Positions 41,934 through 51,838 of a stretch of 64,000 nucleotides of DNA are shown piece by piece. A model generated the notes under the pieces. That model was not told where the DNA came from. It did not search any database and was given only the letters and a program-made list of their open reading frames with translations. A program made the position numbers and the translations under genes. Source of the stretch: Salipiger profundus (lineage in GTDB: Bacteria > Pseudomonadota > Alphaproteobacteria > Rhodobacterales > Rhodobacteraceae); contig NZ_CP014796.1 of NCBI RefSeq assembly GCF_001969385.1, positions 310,001 through 374,000 of the forward strand, read 5' to 3'. Numbering within the stretch: position 1 is the stretch's first letter; each line of letters starts with the position of its first letter.

Positions 41934-43358
41934 TTATTCCGCCAGGACCCAGGTGTCCTTGACGCCCCCGCCCTGCGAGGAGTTCACCACCAGCGAGCCT
42001 TCGGTCAGCGCCACACGGGTCAGGCCGCCGGGCACCAGCTCGATCTGCTCGCCCACGAGGCAGTAGGGCCGCAGGTCGACGTGGCGCGGCGCGATCCCCT
42101 CCTCCACGAAGGTCGGGCAGGCCGACAGCGACAGCGTCGGCTGGGCGATGTAGTTCTCGGGCCGCTCGCGGATCTTGGCCGCGAACGCCTCGATGGTCGA
42201 CTTGTCGGCCTTCGGCCCGACAAGCATGCCGTAGCCCCCCGAGCCGTGCACTTCCTTGACCACCAGCTCGGGCAGGTGTTCGAGAACGTACTTGCAGTCG
42301 TCGCGCTTGGCGCACTGCCAGGTCGGCACGTTTTCCAGCACCGGCTCCTCGCCGAGGTAGAAGCGGATCATCTCGGGCACGTAGGTATATATGGCCTTGT
42401 CGTCGGCAACGCCCGCGCCGGGCGCGGAACAGATCGACACCCCGCCCGAACGGTAGACGTTCATCAGCCCCGGCACGCCCAGCATCGAATCCGGGCGGAA
42501 GCACAGCGGGTCGAGGAAGTTGTCGTCGATCCTGCGGTAGATCACGTCGACCTTCTTGGGGCCCTCGGTGGTCTTCATCCAGACGAAATCGCCCTCGACG
42601 AACAGGTCCTGTCCCTCAACCAGCTCGACGCCCATGAGGTCGGCCAGGAAGGAATGCTCGTAGTAGGCCGAGTTGAACTGGCCGGGCGTCAGGATCACGA
42701 TCTTCGGCTCGCCCTGGCACTTCTTCGGCGCGACCGAGCCCAGCGTCTTCTTGAGCGCGTTGGCGTAGCCGTCGACCGGTGCGATGCGGTTTTCCATGAA
42801 GAGCTGCGGGAACATGCGCATCATGATCTCGCGGTTCTGCAGCATGTAGCTGACGCCCGACGGCGTGCGGCAGTTGTCCTCGAGCACGTAGAACTGGTCG
42901 GGCCCGGTGCGCACGAGATCGACGCCGACGATGTGGCTGAACACGCCCTTGGGCGGCATGAAGCCGATGGCGGCCTTCTCGTAGGCCTCGTTGTTGGTCA
43001 CCAGGTGTTCGGGGATGCGGCCCGCCCGGATGATCTCGCGCCGACCGTAGACATCGCAGAGGAAGGCGTTGAGCGCGGCGGCCCGTTGCCGGATGCCGCG
43101 GTCGAGCTTGCGCCACTCCGATGCGGTGAGCACGCGCGGAAACATGTCGAACGGGATAAGCCGCTCCGGATCCCCGCCCTCGCCGTAGACCGCGAAGGTG
43201 ATCCCCACCCTGCGGAACAGCGCCTCGGCCTCTGATTGCTTGAGGTTCCGCAGCTCGGGCGGCATCGACCGATACCATTTCTCGAGGTTCTGATATGCGG
43301 CGCGAACCTCTTCGCCGTTCATCATCTCGTTGAAGATCGGGGGGTGCTTTGCGCTCAT
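41934..43358 (-). CDS. Circularly permuted type 2 ATP-grasp protein of the Anbu operon
   Basis: 474 residues from MSAKHPPIFNEMMNGEEVRAAYQNLEKWY. The permuted ATP-grasp fold is suggested by FYVLEDNCRTPSGVSYMLQNREIMMRMFP (Glu/Asn metal site), VILTPGQFNSAYYEHSFLADLMGVELVEGQDLF, YRRIDDNFLDPL and the nucleotide-binding LVVKEVHGSGGYGMLVG. Enzymes of this group are predicted to ligate amino acids to a peptide or small acceptor. First gene of the operon; an ATG 11 codons upstream is possible but lies in sequence without family character. Confidence 0.92.
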   Translation of the reverse strand: MSAKHPPIFNEMMNGEEVRAAYQNLEKWYRSMPPELRNLKQSEAEALFRRVGITFAVYGEGGDPERLIPFDMFPRVLTASEWRKLDRGIRQRAAALNAFLCDVYGRREIIRAGRIPEHLVTNNEAYEKAAIGFMPPKGVFSHIVGVDLVRTGPDQFYVLEDNCRTPSGVSYMLQNREIMMRMFPQLFMENRIAPVDGYANALKKTLGSVAPKKCQGEPKIVILTPGQFNSAYYEHSFLADLMGVELVEGQDLFVEGDFVWMKTTEGPKKVDVIYRRIDDNFLDPLCFRPDSMLGVPGLMNVYRSGGVSICSAPGAGVADDKAIYTYVPEMIRFYLGEEPVLENVPTWQCAKRDDCKYVLEHLPELVVKEVHGSGGYGMLVGPKADKSTIEAFAAKIRERPENYIAQPTLSLSACPTFVEEGIAPRHVDLRPYCLVGEQIELVPGGLTRVALTEGSLVVNSSQGGGVKDTWVLAE

Positions 43359-43831
43359 TGTTTTCCCTTCGCTCTGCCCTTCACGTTCCACGACAACGCG
43401 CCGAAGGAAAAGAGGGCAATGCAGAAATATTTCGAACCCATCGGTGCGTGATCAAAAAGACGGCACGCTCAGATCTACGCCCCAAACGACCAGAAAACGA
43501 CCAGACCGGCGCGACAAGCGACACCTCCGACACATACAAATGATCACAAAACGGGCAATTGCACAAAATTACGCACAATATTTGACCTCACATCTACAGC
43601 CGAGCCGGCAAGCCGGACTTTGAAGTGCCCCCGGGCGACCCCCTCGTCTATTGAGGTGCAGCGTCTCGAAACCGGGGCGCTCAACGGGGACGCCAGGGCC
43701 GAAAATGCGGCGAGAATCCGCGCCGGTCCCGGCACAAACAGAACGAAGCGGCACGCAGTCATTTTCTGCCCCGCCCGACCGATCCGGCGGGCGGCAACGG
43801 GAGGATCTTGCCGCGCTAGGGAGCCATTTTG
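43359..43831. other. Long divergent regulatory gap between the Anbu and urt operons
   Basis: About 470 bp with no credible gene. The middle (43420-43600) is clearly less GC-rich than flanking genes and contains TTGCAC and TTTGACC boxes around 43559-43583 and a GCAC-rich stretch (TTGCACAAAATTACGCAC). These could be promoter or NtrC/activator elements for the nitrogen-related urt genes, but no exact consensus is present. A Shine-Dalgarno AGGGAG lies before urtA. Short frames in this stretch have no family resemblance. Confidence 0.5.
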
Positions 43832-45121
43832 ATGATCAAGAGTCTTAAACTGTCCGGCGTCGCCACCGCCGCCATTCTCGCTGCGGGCGCCGTCTCGGCG
43901 CAGGAGGCCGACTGTCCGATCAAGGTGGGTGTGCTGCACTCGCTGTCCGGCACGATGGCGATCTCGGAGACCACCCTCAAAGACACCATGCTGATGCTGA
44001 TCGAGAAGCAGAACGAGGCCGGCGGGCTTCTGGGCTGCGAGCTCGAGGCAGTGGTCAAGGACCCGGCCTCCGACTGGCCGCTGTTCGCCGAGAAGGCCCG
44101 CGAGCTGATCTCGAACGACGAGGTCGACGTGACCTTCGGCAGCTGGACCTCGGCCTCGCGCAAGGCGGTCCTGCCGGTGCTCGAAGAGCTGAACGCGCTC
44201 TACTTCTACCCGGTGCAATACGAAGGTGAAGAGTCGTCCAAGAACGTCTTCTACACCGGCGCGGCGCCGAACCAGCAGGCGATCCCGGCCACCGACTACT
44301 TCCTCGAAGAGCTCGGCGTCGAGAAGTTCGCCCTGCTCGGCACCGACTACGTCTACCCGCGCACCACGAACAACATCCTCGAGAGCTACCTCGAGTCCAA
44401 GGGCATCGCCGAGGAAGACATCTTCGTGAACTACACGCCCTTCGGGCACTCCGACTGGTCAACCATCGTGTCCGACGTCGTGGCGCTGGGTGAGGACGGC
44501 AAGCAGGTCGGCGTGATCTCGACGATCAACGGCGACGCCAACATCGGCTTCTACAAGGAACTGGCGGCACAGGGCGTGAGCGCAGACGACATCCCCGTCG
44601 TGGCCTTCTCTGTCGGCGAAGAGGAACTGTCGGGCCTCGACACCTCGAACCTCGTCGGTCACCTCGCCGCGTGGAACTACTTCATGACCGCGGACACGCC
44701 CGAGAACGAGGAATTCATTGCCCAGTGGCACGAGTTCATCGGCGACGACAGCCGCGTGACCAACGACCCGATGGAAGCGCACTACATCGGCTTCAACATG
44801 TGGGTGAACGCGGTTGAAGCCGCCGGCACCACCGATGTCGACGCCGTCCGCGAGGCGATGTGGGGTCAGGAATTCCCGAACCTCACCGGCGGCACCGCGG
44901 TGATGGGCACCAACCACCACCTCTCGAAGCCGGTGCTGATCGGCGAGATCCGCGAAGACGGCATGTTCGACATCATCTCGGAAACCGATCCGGTCCCCGG
45001 CGACGCCTGGACCGACTTCCTGCCGGAATCCGCTCCGCTCAAGTCCGACTGGCAAGAGCTCGAGTGCGGCATGTACAACACCGAGACCGAGACCTGCGTG
45101 CAGATCAAGTCGAACTACTGA
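43832..45121 (+). CDS. urtA: Urea ABC transporter substrate-binding protein UrtA
   Basis: 429 residues. Signal peptide MIKSLKLSGVATAAILAAGAVSAQE. Family landmarks: IKVGVLHSLSGTMAISETTLKDTMLMLIEKQNEAGGLLG, TFGSWTSASRKAVLPVLEELNALYFYPVQYEGEE, TDYVYPRTTN and STINGDANIGFYKEL, diagnostic of UrtA rather than the related branched-chain amino-acid binders. It delivers urea to UrtBCDE. First gene of the five-gene urt operon; a GC hairpin follows its stop. Confidence 0.96.
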   Translation: MIKSLKLSGVATAAILAAGAVSAQEADCPIKVGVLHSLSGTMAISETTLKDTMLMLIEKQNEAGGLLGCELEAVVKDPASDWPLFAEKARELISNDEVDVTFGSWTSASRKAVLPVLEELNALYFYPVQYEGEESSKNVFYTGAAPNQQAIPATDYFLEELGVEKFALLGTDYVYPRTTNNILESYLESKGIAEEDIFVNYTPFGHSDWSTIVSDVVALGEDGKQVGVISTINGDANIGFYKELAAQGVSADDIPVVAFSVGEEELSGLDTSNLVGHLAAWNYFMTADTPENEEFIAQWHEFIGDDSRVTNDPMEAHYIGFNMWVNAVEAAGTTDVDAVREAMWGQEFPNLTGGTAVMGTNHHLSKPVLIGEIREDGMFDIISETDPVPGDAWTDFLPESAPLKSDWQELECGMYNTETETCVQIKSNY

Positions 45122-45146
45122 CCTGATCCGACCGAGCTGACCGGCG

Positions 45147-45169
45147 GCGGGCGCCCCTTCCGCGCCCGC
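45147..45169 (+). promoter_or_regulatory. Intercistronic hairpin after urtA
   Basis: GCGGGCGC (45147-45154) pairs with GCGCCCGC (45162-45169) around a seven-base loop, between urtA and urtB. Without a T-run it is better read as a 3' stabiliser or attenuator that keeps the binding-protein mRNA more abundant than the permease mRNA. Confidence 0.6.
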
Positions 45170-45207
45170 TGCCCCATACGCAAACGACCATTCCCGATAG
45201 GCTGACC

Positions 45208-47166
45208 ATGCTGCGCGCGCTCCTTCCCGCCCTCGCGCTGATCCTGTGCATCTGCACCGTCCCCGCGACGGCCCGCGCACAGGACCAGGATCTCCAGGCG
45301 CTTCTCCAGGACCGGGCCGAGGAGGTCGCCAGCCCCGGCCGCCGCACCGTCGGCCCGCTGATCGAGGCGCTCGTCGCCTCCGGCCTGCCCGGCGTGCCCA
45401 CCTTCCTCGAACGCTGGGCCGAGCGCGAGGTCTACCAGCGCGAAAGCGACGGCCTGTTCTTCTACGCCGATGAAGAGGGCGACACCTACGCGCTGCGCGA
45501 CATCTCGACCGACGCGCCCGCCGGCACCGCGCCCGACGACGCGATGGACCAGATCCGCCCCAACGGCGGCGTGCGCCGGGTGATCGCCACGGCGCTGGTG
45601 CAATTCCAACTCTCCGACCCCGACCGGGCCCGCCGCGTCGACGCGCTCGACGCGATCTCGCGCAGCCCCGAGCCCGACCAGATCGAACCGCTGCGGGCCT
45701 CCATCGAGGGCGAACCCGACCCGCTGCTGCGCGCCCGCAAGGAACAGCTCGCCGGGATGCTTGCCGCGCGCTTCGGCGAAAGCACCGAGGACCGGATCGC
45801 CGCCATCGAGGCGCTCTCCGGCGCGCTCTCGGTCGAGGTCCGCGCGGTGCTCAACCAGATACTCGCGACCGAAGGCGGCGTTGCCGCCGAGCTACCCGAA
45901 GACGCCAACATCGCCCGCACGCTCACCCCCGGCGACGACCTGACCGAGGCCGAGGCCTACGCGCAGCTCGTCGATGCCGACCTCGCCCCGCCGGTGCAGG
46001 ACCGGGCCGAGATCAAGGCCGCGCTCACCGACAACGTCGAGAACGGCAGCGTCGGCGGCGTCCCCCTCGGCCAGCTCGTGACCAAGGCCGGCCGCGCCCG
46101 CGCCTACGCCGCGCTCGCCGAGGCCGGCACCGTGCCACCGCTGGTCACCGACGAGGACATCGACGCCGCGCTCGCCTCGCATGTCTTCTACGAAGCCTAC
46201 GACGAGCCCGATCCCGCCGTCACCGACGCGGCCCGCGCCGCCCTCGACGAGGTCGAGACCCGCGTCGCCATGAACCAGGCGCTCGACCTCGGGCTCGACG
46301 CGCTGTCGCTGGCCTCGATCTACTTCCTCGCGGCCATCGGCCTCGCCATCACGTTCGGCGTGATGGGCGTCATCAACATGGCGCATGGCGAGTTCATCAT
46401 GATGGGCGCCTACACCGGCTACGTGGTGCAGCAGATCATCCCCGACTACACCGTCAGCATCATCGTCGCCCTGCCGCTGGCCTTTGCAGTGACCTTCGGC
46501 GCCGGCGTCGCGATGGAACGGCTGGTGATCCGCTGGCTCTACCACCGTCCGCTTGAAACGCTTCTGGCCACCTTCGGCATCTCCATCGCGCTGCAGCAGC
46601 TCGCCAAGAACATCTTCGGCACGCAGGCCCGGCCGCTGACCTCGCCCTCCTGGCTCGACGGCGCCTGGGTGCTCAACGACGTGGTCTCCATCGCCAACAT
46701 CCGCATCGCGATCTTCGTGCTGGCGATGATCTTCCTCGGCCTGATCCTCTTCGTGCTCAACAAGACCCGCCTCGGCCTCGAGGTCCGCGCCGTGACCCAG
46801 AACCCCGGCATGGCCGCCTCGATGGGCATCAACCCCGACAAGATCAACATGCTGACCTTCGGCCTCGGCTCCGGCATCGCCGGCATCGCCGGAGTCGCCA
46901 TCGGCCTCTACGCCAAGGTGACCTCCGAGATGGGTGCCGACTACATCGTGCAGAGCTTCATGACCGTGGTCGTCGGCGGCGTCGGCAACGTCTGGGGCAC
47001 CCTCGCGGGCGCCGGCCTGATCGGCATCCTCCAGAAGGGGATCGAGTTCTTCAACCCGTCCAACACGCTGGCCGCGCAAACCTACATGATCCTCTTCATC
47101 ATCCTCTTCATCCAGTTCCGTCCCAAGGGCATCGTCGCCCTCAAGGGCCGCGCGGCGGGAGACTGA
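45208..47166 (+). CDS. urtB: Urea ABC transporter permease UrtB with long periplasmic N-terminal domain
   Basis: 652 residues. After a signal sequence (MLRALLPALALILCICTVPATARAQ), about 340 residues of soluble, helical, Asp/Glu/Ala-rich sequence precede the membrane part. The permease (about 360-650) is typical LivH/UrtB: IYFLAAIGLAITFGVMGVINMAHGEFIMMGAYTGY, LEVRAVTQNPGMAASMGINPDKINMLTFGLGSGIAGIAG, VQSFMTVVVGGVGNVWGT. UrtB proteins often have such an extension, but this one is longer than the usual ~230 residues. A repeat element separates it from urtC. Confidence 0.94.
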   Translation: MLRALLPALALILCICTVPATARAQDQDLQALLQDRAEEVASPGRRTVGPLIEALVASGLPGVPTFLERWAEREVYQRESDGLFFYADEEGDTYALRDISTDAPAGTAPDDAMDQIRPNGGVRRVIATALVQFQLSDPDRARRVDALDAISRSPEPDQIEPLRASIEGEPDPLLRARKEQLAGMLAARFGESTEDRIAAIEALSGALSVEVRAVLNQILATEGGVAAELPEDANIARTLTPGDDLTEAEAYAQLVDADLAPPVQDRAEIKAALTDNVENGSVGGVPLGQLVTKAGRARAYAALAEAGTVPPLVTDEDIDAALASHVFYEAYDEPDPAVTDAARAALDEVETRVAMNQALDLGLDALSLASIYFLAAIGLAITFGVMGVINMAHGEFIMMGAYTGYVVQQIIPDYTVSIIVALPLAFAVTFGAGVAMERLVIRWLYHRPLETLLATFGISIALQQLAKNIFGTQARPLTSPSWLDGAWVLNDVVSIANIRIAIFVLAMIFLGLILFVLNKTRLGLEVRAVTQNPGMAASMGINPDKINMLTFGLGSGIAGIAGVAIGLYAKVTSEMGADYIVQSFMTVVVGGVGNVWGTLAGAGLIGILQKGIEFFNPSNTLAAQTYMILFIILFIQFRPKGIVALKGRAAGD

Positions 47167-47221
47167 TCATGCAGCACCCCACACCCGAAGCCCTCCCCGG
47201 CCGCGATGGCCGGCCTGCCTC

Positions 47222-47338
47222 CGGCGGGGATATTTTGGGCCAGAAGAAACATCGGCGCGACACCAGGCCTTCTTCTGGCAGGAAATATCCCGGGGGTGAA
47301 TTGGCCGCAGGCCAAGAGGGGGCAGCGCCCCCTCCCCC
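47222..47338. repeat. Dispersed intergenic hairpin repeat, copy E, head-to-head pair
   Basis: At 47222-47248 lies an inverted head (GGGGATATTTTGGGCCAGAAGAA) and at 47269-47338 a complete plus-strand copy: CTTCTTCTGGCAGG, AAATATCC, CGGGGGTGAAT, hairpin GGCC-GCA-GGCC, hairpin GGGGGC-AGC-GCCCCC, TCCCCC. The two heads face each other and could pair into a long cruciform. It sits inside the urt operon between urtB and urtC. Confidence 0.88.
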
Positions 47339-47419
47339 ACGGCGGCGCGCGCCAGCGCGGCGCAAACCCTGCCGATGCTGCGCGTCAGCGCAGCGCGACA
47401 TTCCTGCCGGAGGCGCCGC

Positions 47420-48657
47420 ATGAGCCGCCAGACCTTCCTCACCCAGAACCGCTCGATCCTCTGGTTCCTGCTCGCCCTCGCCGTTTTCGCGCTCGTGGTG
47501 ACGGTGATGTCCGAGGCGATGGGCAACGGCATGATCTCGACGAGCTTCGTGAAGACGCTCGGCAAGACCCTCTGCCTGATGCTCGTCGCCGTGGCGATGG
47601 ACGTGGTGTGGGGCTACACCGGCATCCTCAGCCTCGGGCACATGGCCTTCTTCGGGCTCGGTGGCTACATGATCGGCATGTGGCTGATGTATGCCCGGAC
47701 CGAGATCATCGTGACCGAAAGCTTGCGCGCAGCAACCATCCCGCCCACCCCGGAAGAGATCCACGACGCCATCGGCACGCAGATCTTCGGCGTGGTGGGC
47801 TCGTCGGAGTTCCCGCCGATCTGGGCCGTCGCCCACAGCCTGCCGCTGCAGCTGCTCATGGTGGTTCTGGTGCCCGGCGTGCTGGCGCTGGTCTTCGGCT
47901 GGCTGGCCTTCCGCAGCCGGGTGACCGGCGTCTACCTGTCGATCCTCACGCAGGCGATGACGCTGGCGCTGTCGCTCTACCTCTTCCAGAACGAGAGCGG
48001 ACTGCGCGGCAACAACGGCCTGTCGGGCCTGCAGAACCTGCCCGGCCTCGACGACATGCCGCAATCGACGCTGTCGCTCGCCTTCTTCTGGGCCTCGGCG
48101 GTGGCGCTGGCGCTGGGCTACGTGCTCTTCGCCTGGGTGGTCTCGGGCAAGTTCGGCTCGGTGATCCGCGGCATCCGCGACAACGAGAGCCGGGTGCGCT
48201 TCCTCGGCTATCACGTCGAGAGCTACAAGCTCTTCGTCTTCACCCTGACCGGCATCGTCGCCGGCATCGCCGGGGCGCTCTACTACCCGCAGGCCGGCAT
48301 CATCAACCCGAACGAGGTCGCCCCGATCGCCTCGATCTACCTCGCGGTCTGGGTCGCCATCGGCGGTCGCGGCCGGCTCTACGGGGCGGCGATCGGCGCT
48401 GGTGTCGTGTCGCTGCTGTCGAGCTGGTTCACCGGTGGCGGCGCCCCCGACATCCCGCTCGGGGTCTACACCATCCAGTGGACCGACTGGTGGCTGGTGC
48501 TGCTCGGCGTCTCCTTCGTCGCGGTCACGCTGCTGGCGCCGAAAGGCATCGGCGGGCTCTTCGACCTCGTCGGCCGCAGCCACCCGATCCCCGACCGCGT
48601 CGGCGATTTCGGGCCCGACAAGGGCGCGCGCCGCATCAGCGAAGGCGAGGAAGAGAA

Positions 48658-48661
<4 letters not shown>
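47420..48661 (+). CDS. urtC: Urea ABC transporter permease UrtC
   Basis: 413 residues, about ten TM helices. GGAGGC precedes the ATG; an earlier frame start falls in the repeat. Conserved parts: LCLMLVAVAMDVVWGYTGILSLGHMAFFGLGGYMIGMWLMY, FRSRVTGVYLSILTQAMTLALSLYLFQNE, GFKSVIRGIRDNE-type loop (GSVIRGIRDNESRVRFLGY) and LYYPQAGIINPNEVAPIASIYLAVWVAIGGRG. Pairs with UrtB in the membrane. Ends with an Asp/Glu/Lys-rich tail; overlaps urtD by four bases. Confidence 0.95.
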
Positions 48662-49398
<737 letters not shown>

Positions 49399-49410
49399 GA
49401 GGACCCCAAC

Positions 49411-50106
49411 ATGCTGAGCGTCGAGAACCTCACCCTCAAATACGGTCAGAGCCAGATCCTGCACGGGGTCTCGCTCACCGCCGAACCCGGCAAGGTCACC
49501 GCCGTGACCGGCACCAACGGCGTGGGCAAGACCTCCCTGCTCAAGGCCATCGCGGGGCGGCACCCATATGCGGGGGGCACCATCACGCTCGACGGGCAAC
49601 CGCTGCACCATCTCAACGCCTACCAGGCGGCGCGCGCCGGCATCGCCTACGTCCCGCAGGGGCGCGAGGTCTTTCCGCTGCTCACGGTGCAGGAGAACCT
49701 CGAGACCGGTTTCGCCTGCCTGCCGCGCTCCGAGCACGGGGTGCCCGAGCACATCTTCGAGCTGTTCCCGATCCTCAAGGACTTCCTGCAGCGCCGGGGC
49801 GGCGACCTCTCGGGCGGTCAGCAGCAGCAGCTTGCCATCGCCCGCGCGCTGATCTCGCGCCCGCGCGTGCTGCTGCTCGACGAACCGACCGAGGGCATCC
49901 AGCCCAACATCATCCAGCAGATCGGCCGGGTCAGCGCGCAGTTGCGCGACCAGGGCGACATGGCGATCATCCTCGTGGAACAGTATTTCGACTTCATGTG
50001 GGATCTCGCCGACAGCTTCACCGCCATGAGCCGTGGCGAGGTGACGCTTTCGGGCCGCGCCGGCGAGGTCGACCGCGAGGCGCTTCTGGCAAGGGTCTCG
50101 ATCTGA
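49411..50106 (+). CDS. urtE: Urea ABC transporter ATP-binding protein UrtE
   Basis: 231 residues. Walker A GTNGVGKTS (about 33-41), YVPQGREVFPLLTVQENLETGF, signature LSGGQQQQLAIARAL, Walker B VLLLDEPTEGIQPNIIQQIG and the H-loop analogue IILVEQYFDFM, all diagnostic of UrtE/LivF. Completes the high-affinity urea importer. Urease genes are not in the window. Confidence 0.95.
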   Translation: MLSVENLTLKYGQSQILHGVSLTAEPGKVTAVTGTNGVGKTSLLKAIAGRHPYAGGTITLDGQPLHHLNAYQAARAGIAYVPQGREVFPLLTVQENLETGFACLPRSEHGVPEHIFELFPILKDFLQRRGGDLSGGQQQQLAIARALISRPRVLLLDEPTEGIQPNIIQQIGRVSAQLRDQGDMAIILVEQYFDFMWDLADSFTAMSRGEVTLSGRAGEVDREALLARVSI

Positions 50107-50428
50107 GGCCCGCCACCCCGGTTTATCGCTAACTTGCCGCGACGCGGCGAAATTTCCTCTTGCCCAAATCGCTTTGAGCGCCAATCCTCCCGCTTGGGAG
50201 ATGTGTTCACATGCTGCCAGCGGCAGAGAGTTCGAGACACGGCGCAAAGCCCCTGCCGACCGGCACGGGTCCTGTTCCGGCAGCGGTGCGCCGCGCCGCG
50301 TCCGATATCGTCTCGCCTCGTGATTTTCCGCCCCGACCGTCTCACGCCCGCCCGCTGCCCAGCGCATCGGTCGCACGCGGCGCCGGGGTGTTTCATGCCT
50401 TACGAGTGAAGACCCACAGGAGGACACC
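50107..50428. other. Gene-free stretch between the urt and solute-transport operons
   Basis: About 320 bp without a credible gene. A small perfect hairpin GCCGCG-A-CGCGGC at about 50135-50147 follows urtE and runs into AAATTT; it may contribute to transcription end. GGAGG stands at 50418-50424 before the next start codon. No operator palindrome could be picked by eye. Confidence 0.5.
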
Positions 50429-51778
50429 ATGAAGACGACCAGACCGCCGCTGCTGTGCAGTGCGGCGATGGCACTCGCGCTTACCGCGAGCGCCGTCCAC
50501 GCCGAGACCATCCGCTTCTGGACGACGGAGGAGCAACCCGAACGGCTGGCGCGGCAGGAAACCATGGCGGAAGCCTTCGCCAAGGCCACAGGCACCGACG
50601 TCGAGGTGATCCCGGTCACCGAGTCCGAGCTCGGCACCCGGGCGACCGCGGCCTATGCCGCCGGTGACCTGCCCGACGTGATCTACCACCCGCTGTCGCT
50701 CGCCCTGCCCTGGGCAGAGGCCGGCATCCTCGACCCGGACGCCGCGACCGACGTGATCGAGGATCTCGGCGCCGACAGCTTCGCGTCGGGCGCGCTCGAG
50801 ATGGCAAGCTTCGACGGCGGCTATGCCTCGGTGCCCGCCGACGGCTGGACCCAGATGATCGTCTACCGCAAGGACCTGTTCGACGAGAACGGCCTCGAGC
50901 CGCCGACCACCTACGCCGCGGTCGAGGCGGCGATCGACGCGCTGCACAACCCGCCCGAGATGTATGGCTTCGTCGCCGCCACCAAGGTCGACGAGGCCTT
51001 CATGAGCCAGGTACTCGAGCATGTCTTCCTTGCCAACGACGTGTCGCCGGTGGGCCCGGACGGGGTGATGGCGCTCGACGAGGCGAAGACCACCGAGGTG
51101 CTGGAGTTCTACAAGACGCTCGCCGACGCCTCGCCTCCGGGCGATCTCTACTGGGACCAGTCGCGCACGCTCTACTTCGCGGGCGACGCGGCGATGATCA
51201 TCTGGTCGCCCTTCATCCTCGACGAGCTCGCCGGCCTGCGCGACAGCGCGCCGCCGACGATCACCGACGATCCGACCTCGACCGAGCTGGCCTCGAAGAC
51301 CGGAATCGTCACCAACTTCGCCGGCCCCTCGAACCCCGACGGCGCAGCCTGGGCCTCGATCAACATGTTCGGGATCACCGGCGACGCCTCGACCGACGCT
51401 GCGATCGACTTCGTGAAATACTCGATGGACGAGGGCTACGTGGACACGCTGGCCATCGCGCCCGAGGGCAAGTTCCCGATCCGCCGGGGCAACGGCGACG
51501 ATCCGGAGTTCTTCGTCAAGAAGTGGGCCGAGCTTCCGGTCGGCGTTGACCGCAAGGCCCCGCTGGGCGAGCTCTACCCGCAGGAGATGATCGACGAGAT
51601 CGTCGGCGGGCTCGACGTGGCGCAACGCTGGGGCGTCGCCGACGGGCAGCTCGCGCTTGCCTCGAAGATGGTGAACAGCCAGGTCATCAACCGCGTCGTG
51701 CGCGAATACATCGACGGCCAGGTCGACGCCGCCGCCGCGGTGGCCGAGATGAACGAAGAACTGGCCGCCATCCAGTAG
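50429..51778 (+). CDS. ABC transporter extracellular solute-binding protein (family 1, sugar-like)
   Basis: 449 residues. Signal peptide MKTTRPPLLCSAAMALALTASAVHAE. Mature part begins TIRFWTTEEQPERLARQETMAEAFAKATGTDVEVIPV, as in the maltose/oligosaccharide class; YAAGDLPDVIYHPLSLALPWAEAGILDPD and AAMIIWSPFILDELAGL are typical. The ligand is not readable. Context (glycosidase and ugp/mal-type ATPase in the same operon) points to a glycosylated small solute. First gene of a five-gene operon; a strong hairpin follows. Confidence 0.88.
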   Translation: MKTTRPPLLCSAAMALALTASAVHAETIRFWTTEEQPERLARQETMAEAFAKATGTDVEVIPVTESELGTRATAAYAAGDLPDVIYHPLSLALPWAEAGILDPDAATDVIEDLGADSFASGALEMASFDGGYASVPADGWTQMIVYRKDLFDENGLEPPTTYAAVEAAIDALHNPPEMYGFVAATKVDEAFMSQVLEHVFLANDVSPVGPDGVMALDEAKTTEVLEFYKTLADASPPGDLYWDQSRTLYFAGDAAMIIWSPFILDELAGLRDSAPPTITDDPTSTELASKTGIVTNFAGPSNPDGAAWASINMFGITGDASTDAAIDFVKYSMDEGYVDTLAIAPEGKFPIRRGNGDDPEFFVKKWAELPVGVDRKAPLGELYPQEMIDEIVGGLDVAQRWGVADGQLALASKMVNSQVINRVVREYIDGQVDAAAAVAEMNEELAAIQ

Positions 51779-51787
51779 GACGGCCCC

Positions 51788-51816
51788 GCCCCTCTCCCGC
51801 CCTGGCGGAGAGGGGC
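51788..51816 (+). promoter_or_regulatory. Intercistronic hairpin after the solute-binding protein gene
   Basis: GCCCCTCTC-(C)-CGCC at 51788-51801 pairs with GGCGGAGAGGGGC at 51804-51816, one bulged base, ten bases after the stop codon. Same position and probable role as the hairpin behind urtA: to stabilise the binding-protein mRNA or limit readthrough into permease genes. Confidence 0.65.
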
Positions 51817-51838
51817 ACCGCTTGCGGAGACAGCGCTG

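Noticed and set aside
43420..43600. Sigma-54 promoter before urtA
   Set aside because: No TGGCAC-N5-TTGC element is present; the sites resembling it miss essential GG or GC positions.
47167..47420. Small coding genes in the urtB-urtC gap
   Set aside because: The open frames are translations of the repeat element; they are Arg/Pro-rich and lack ribosome sites, and urtC has a proper start after them.
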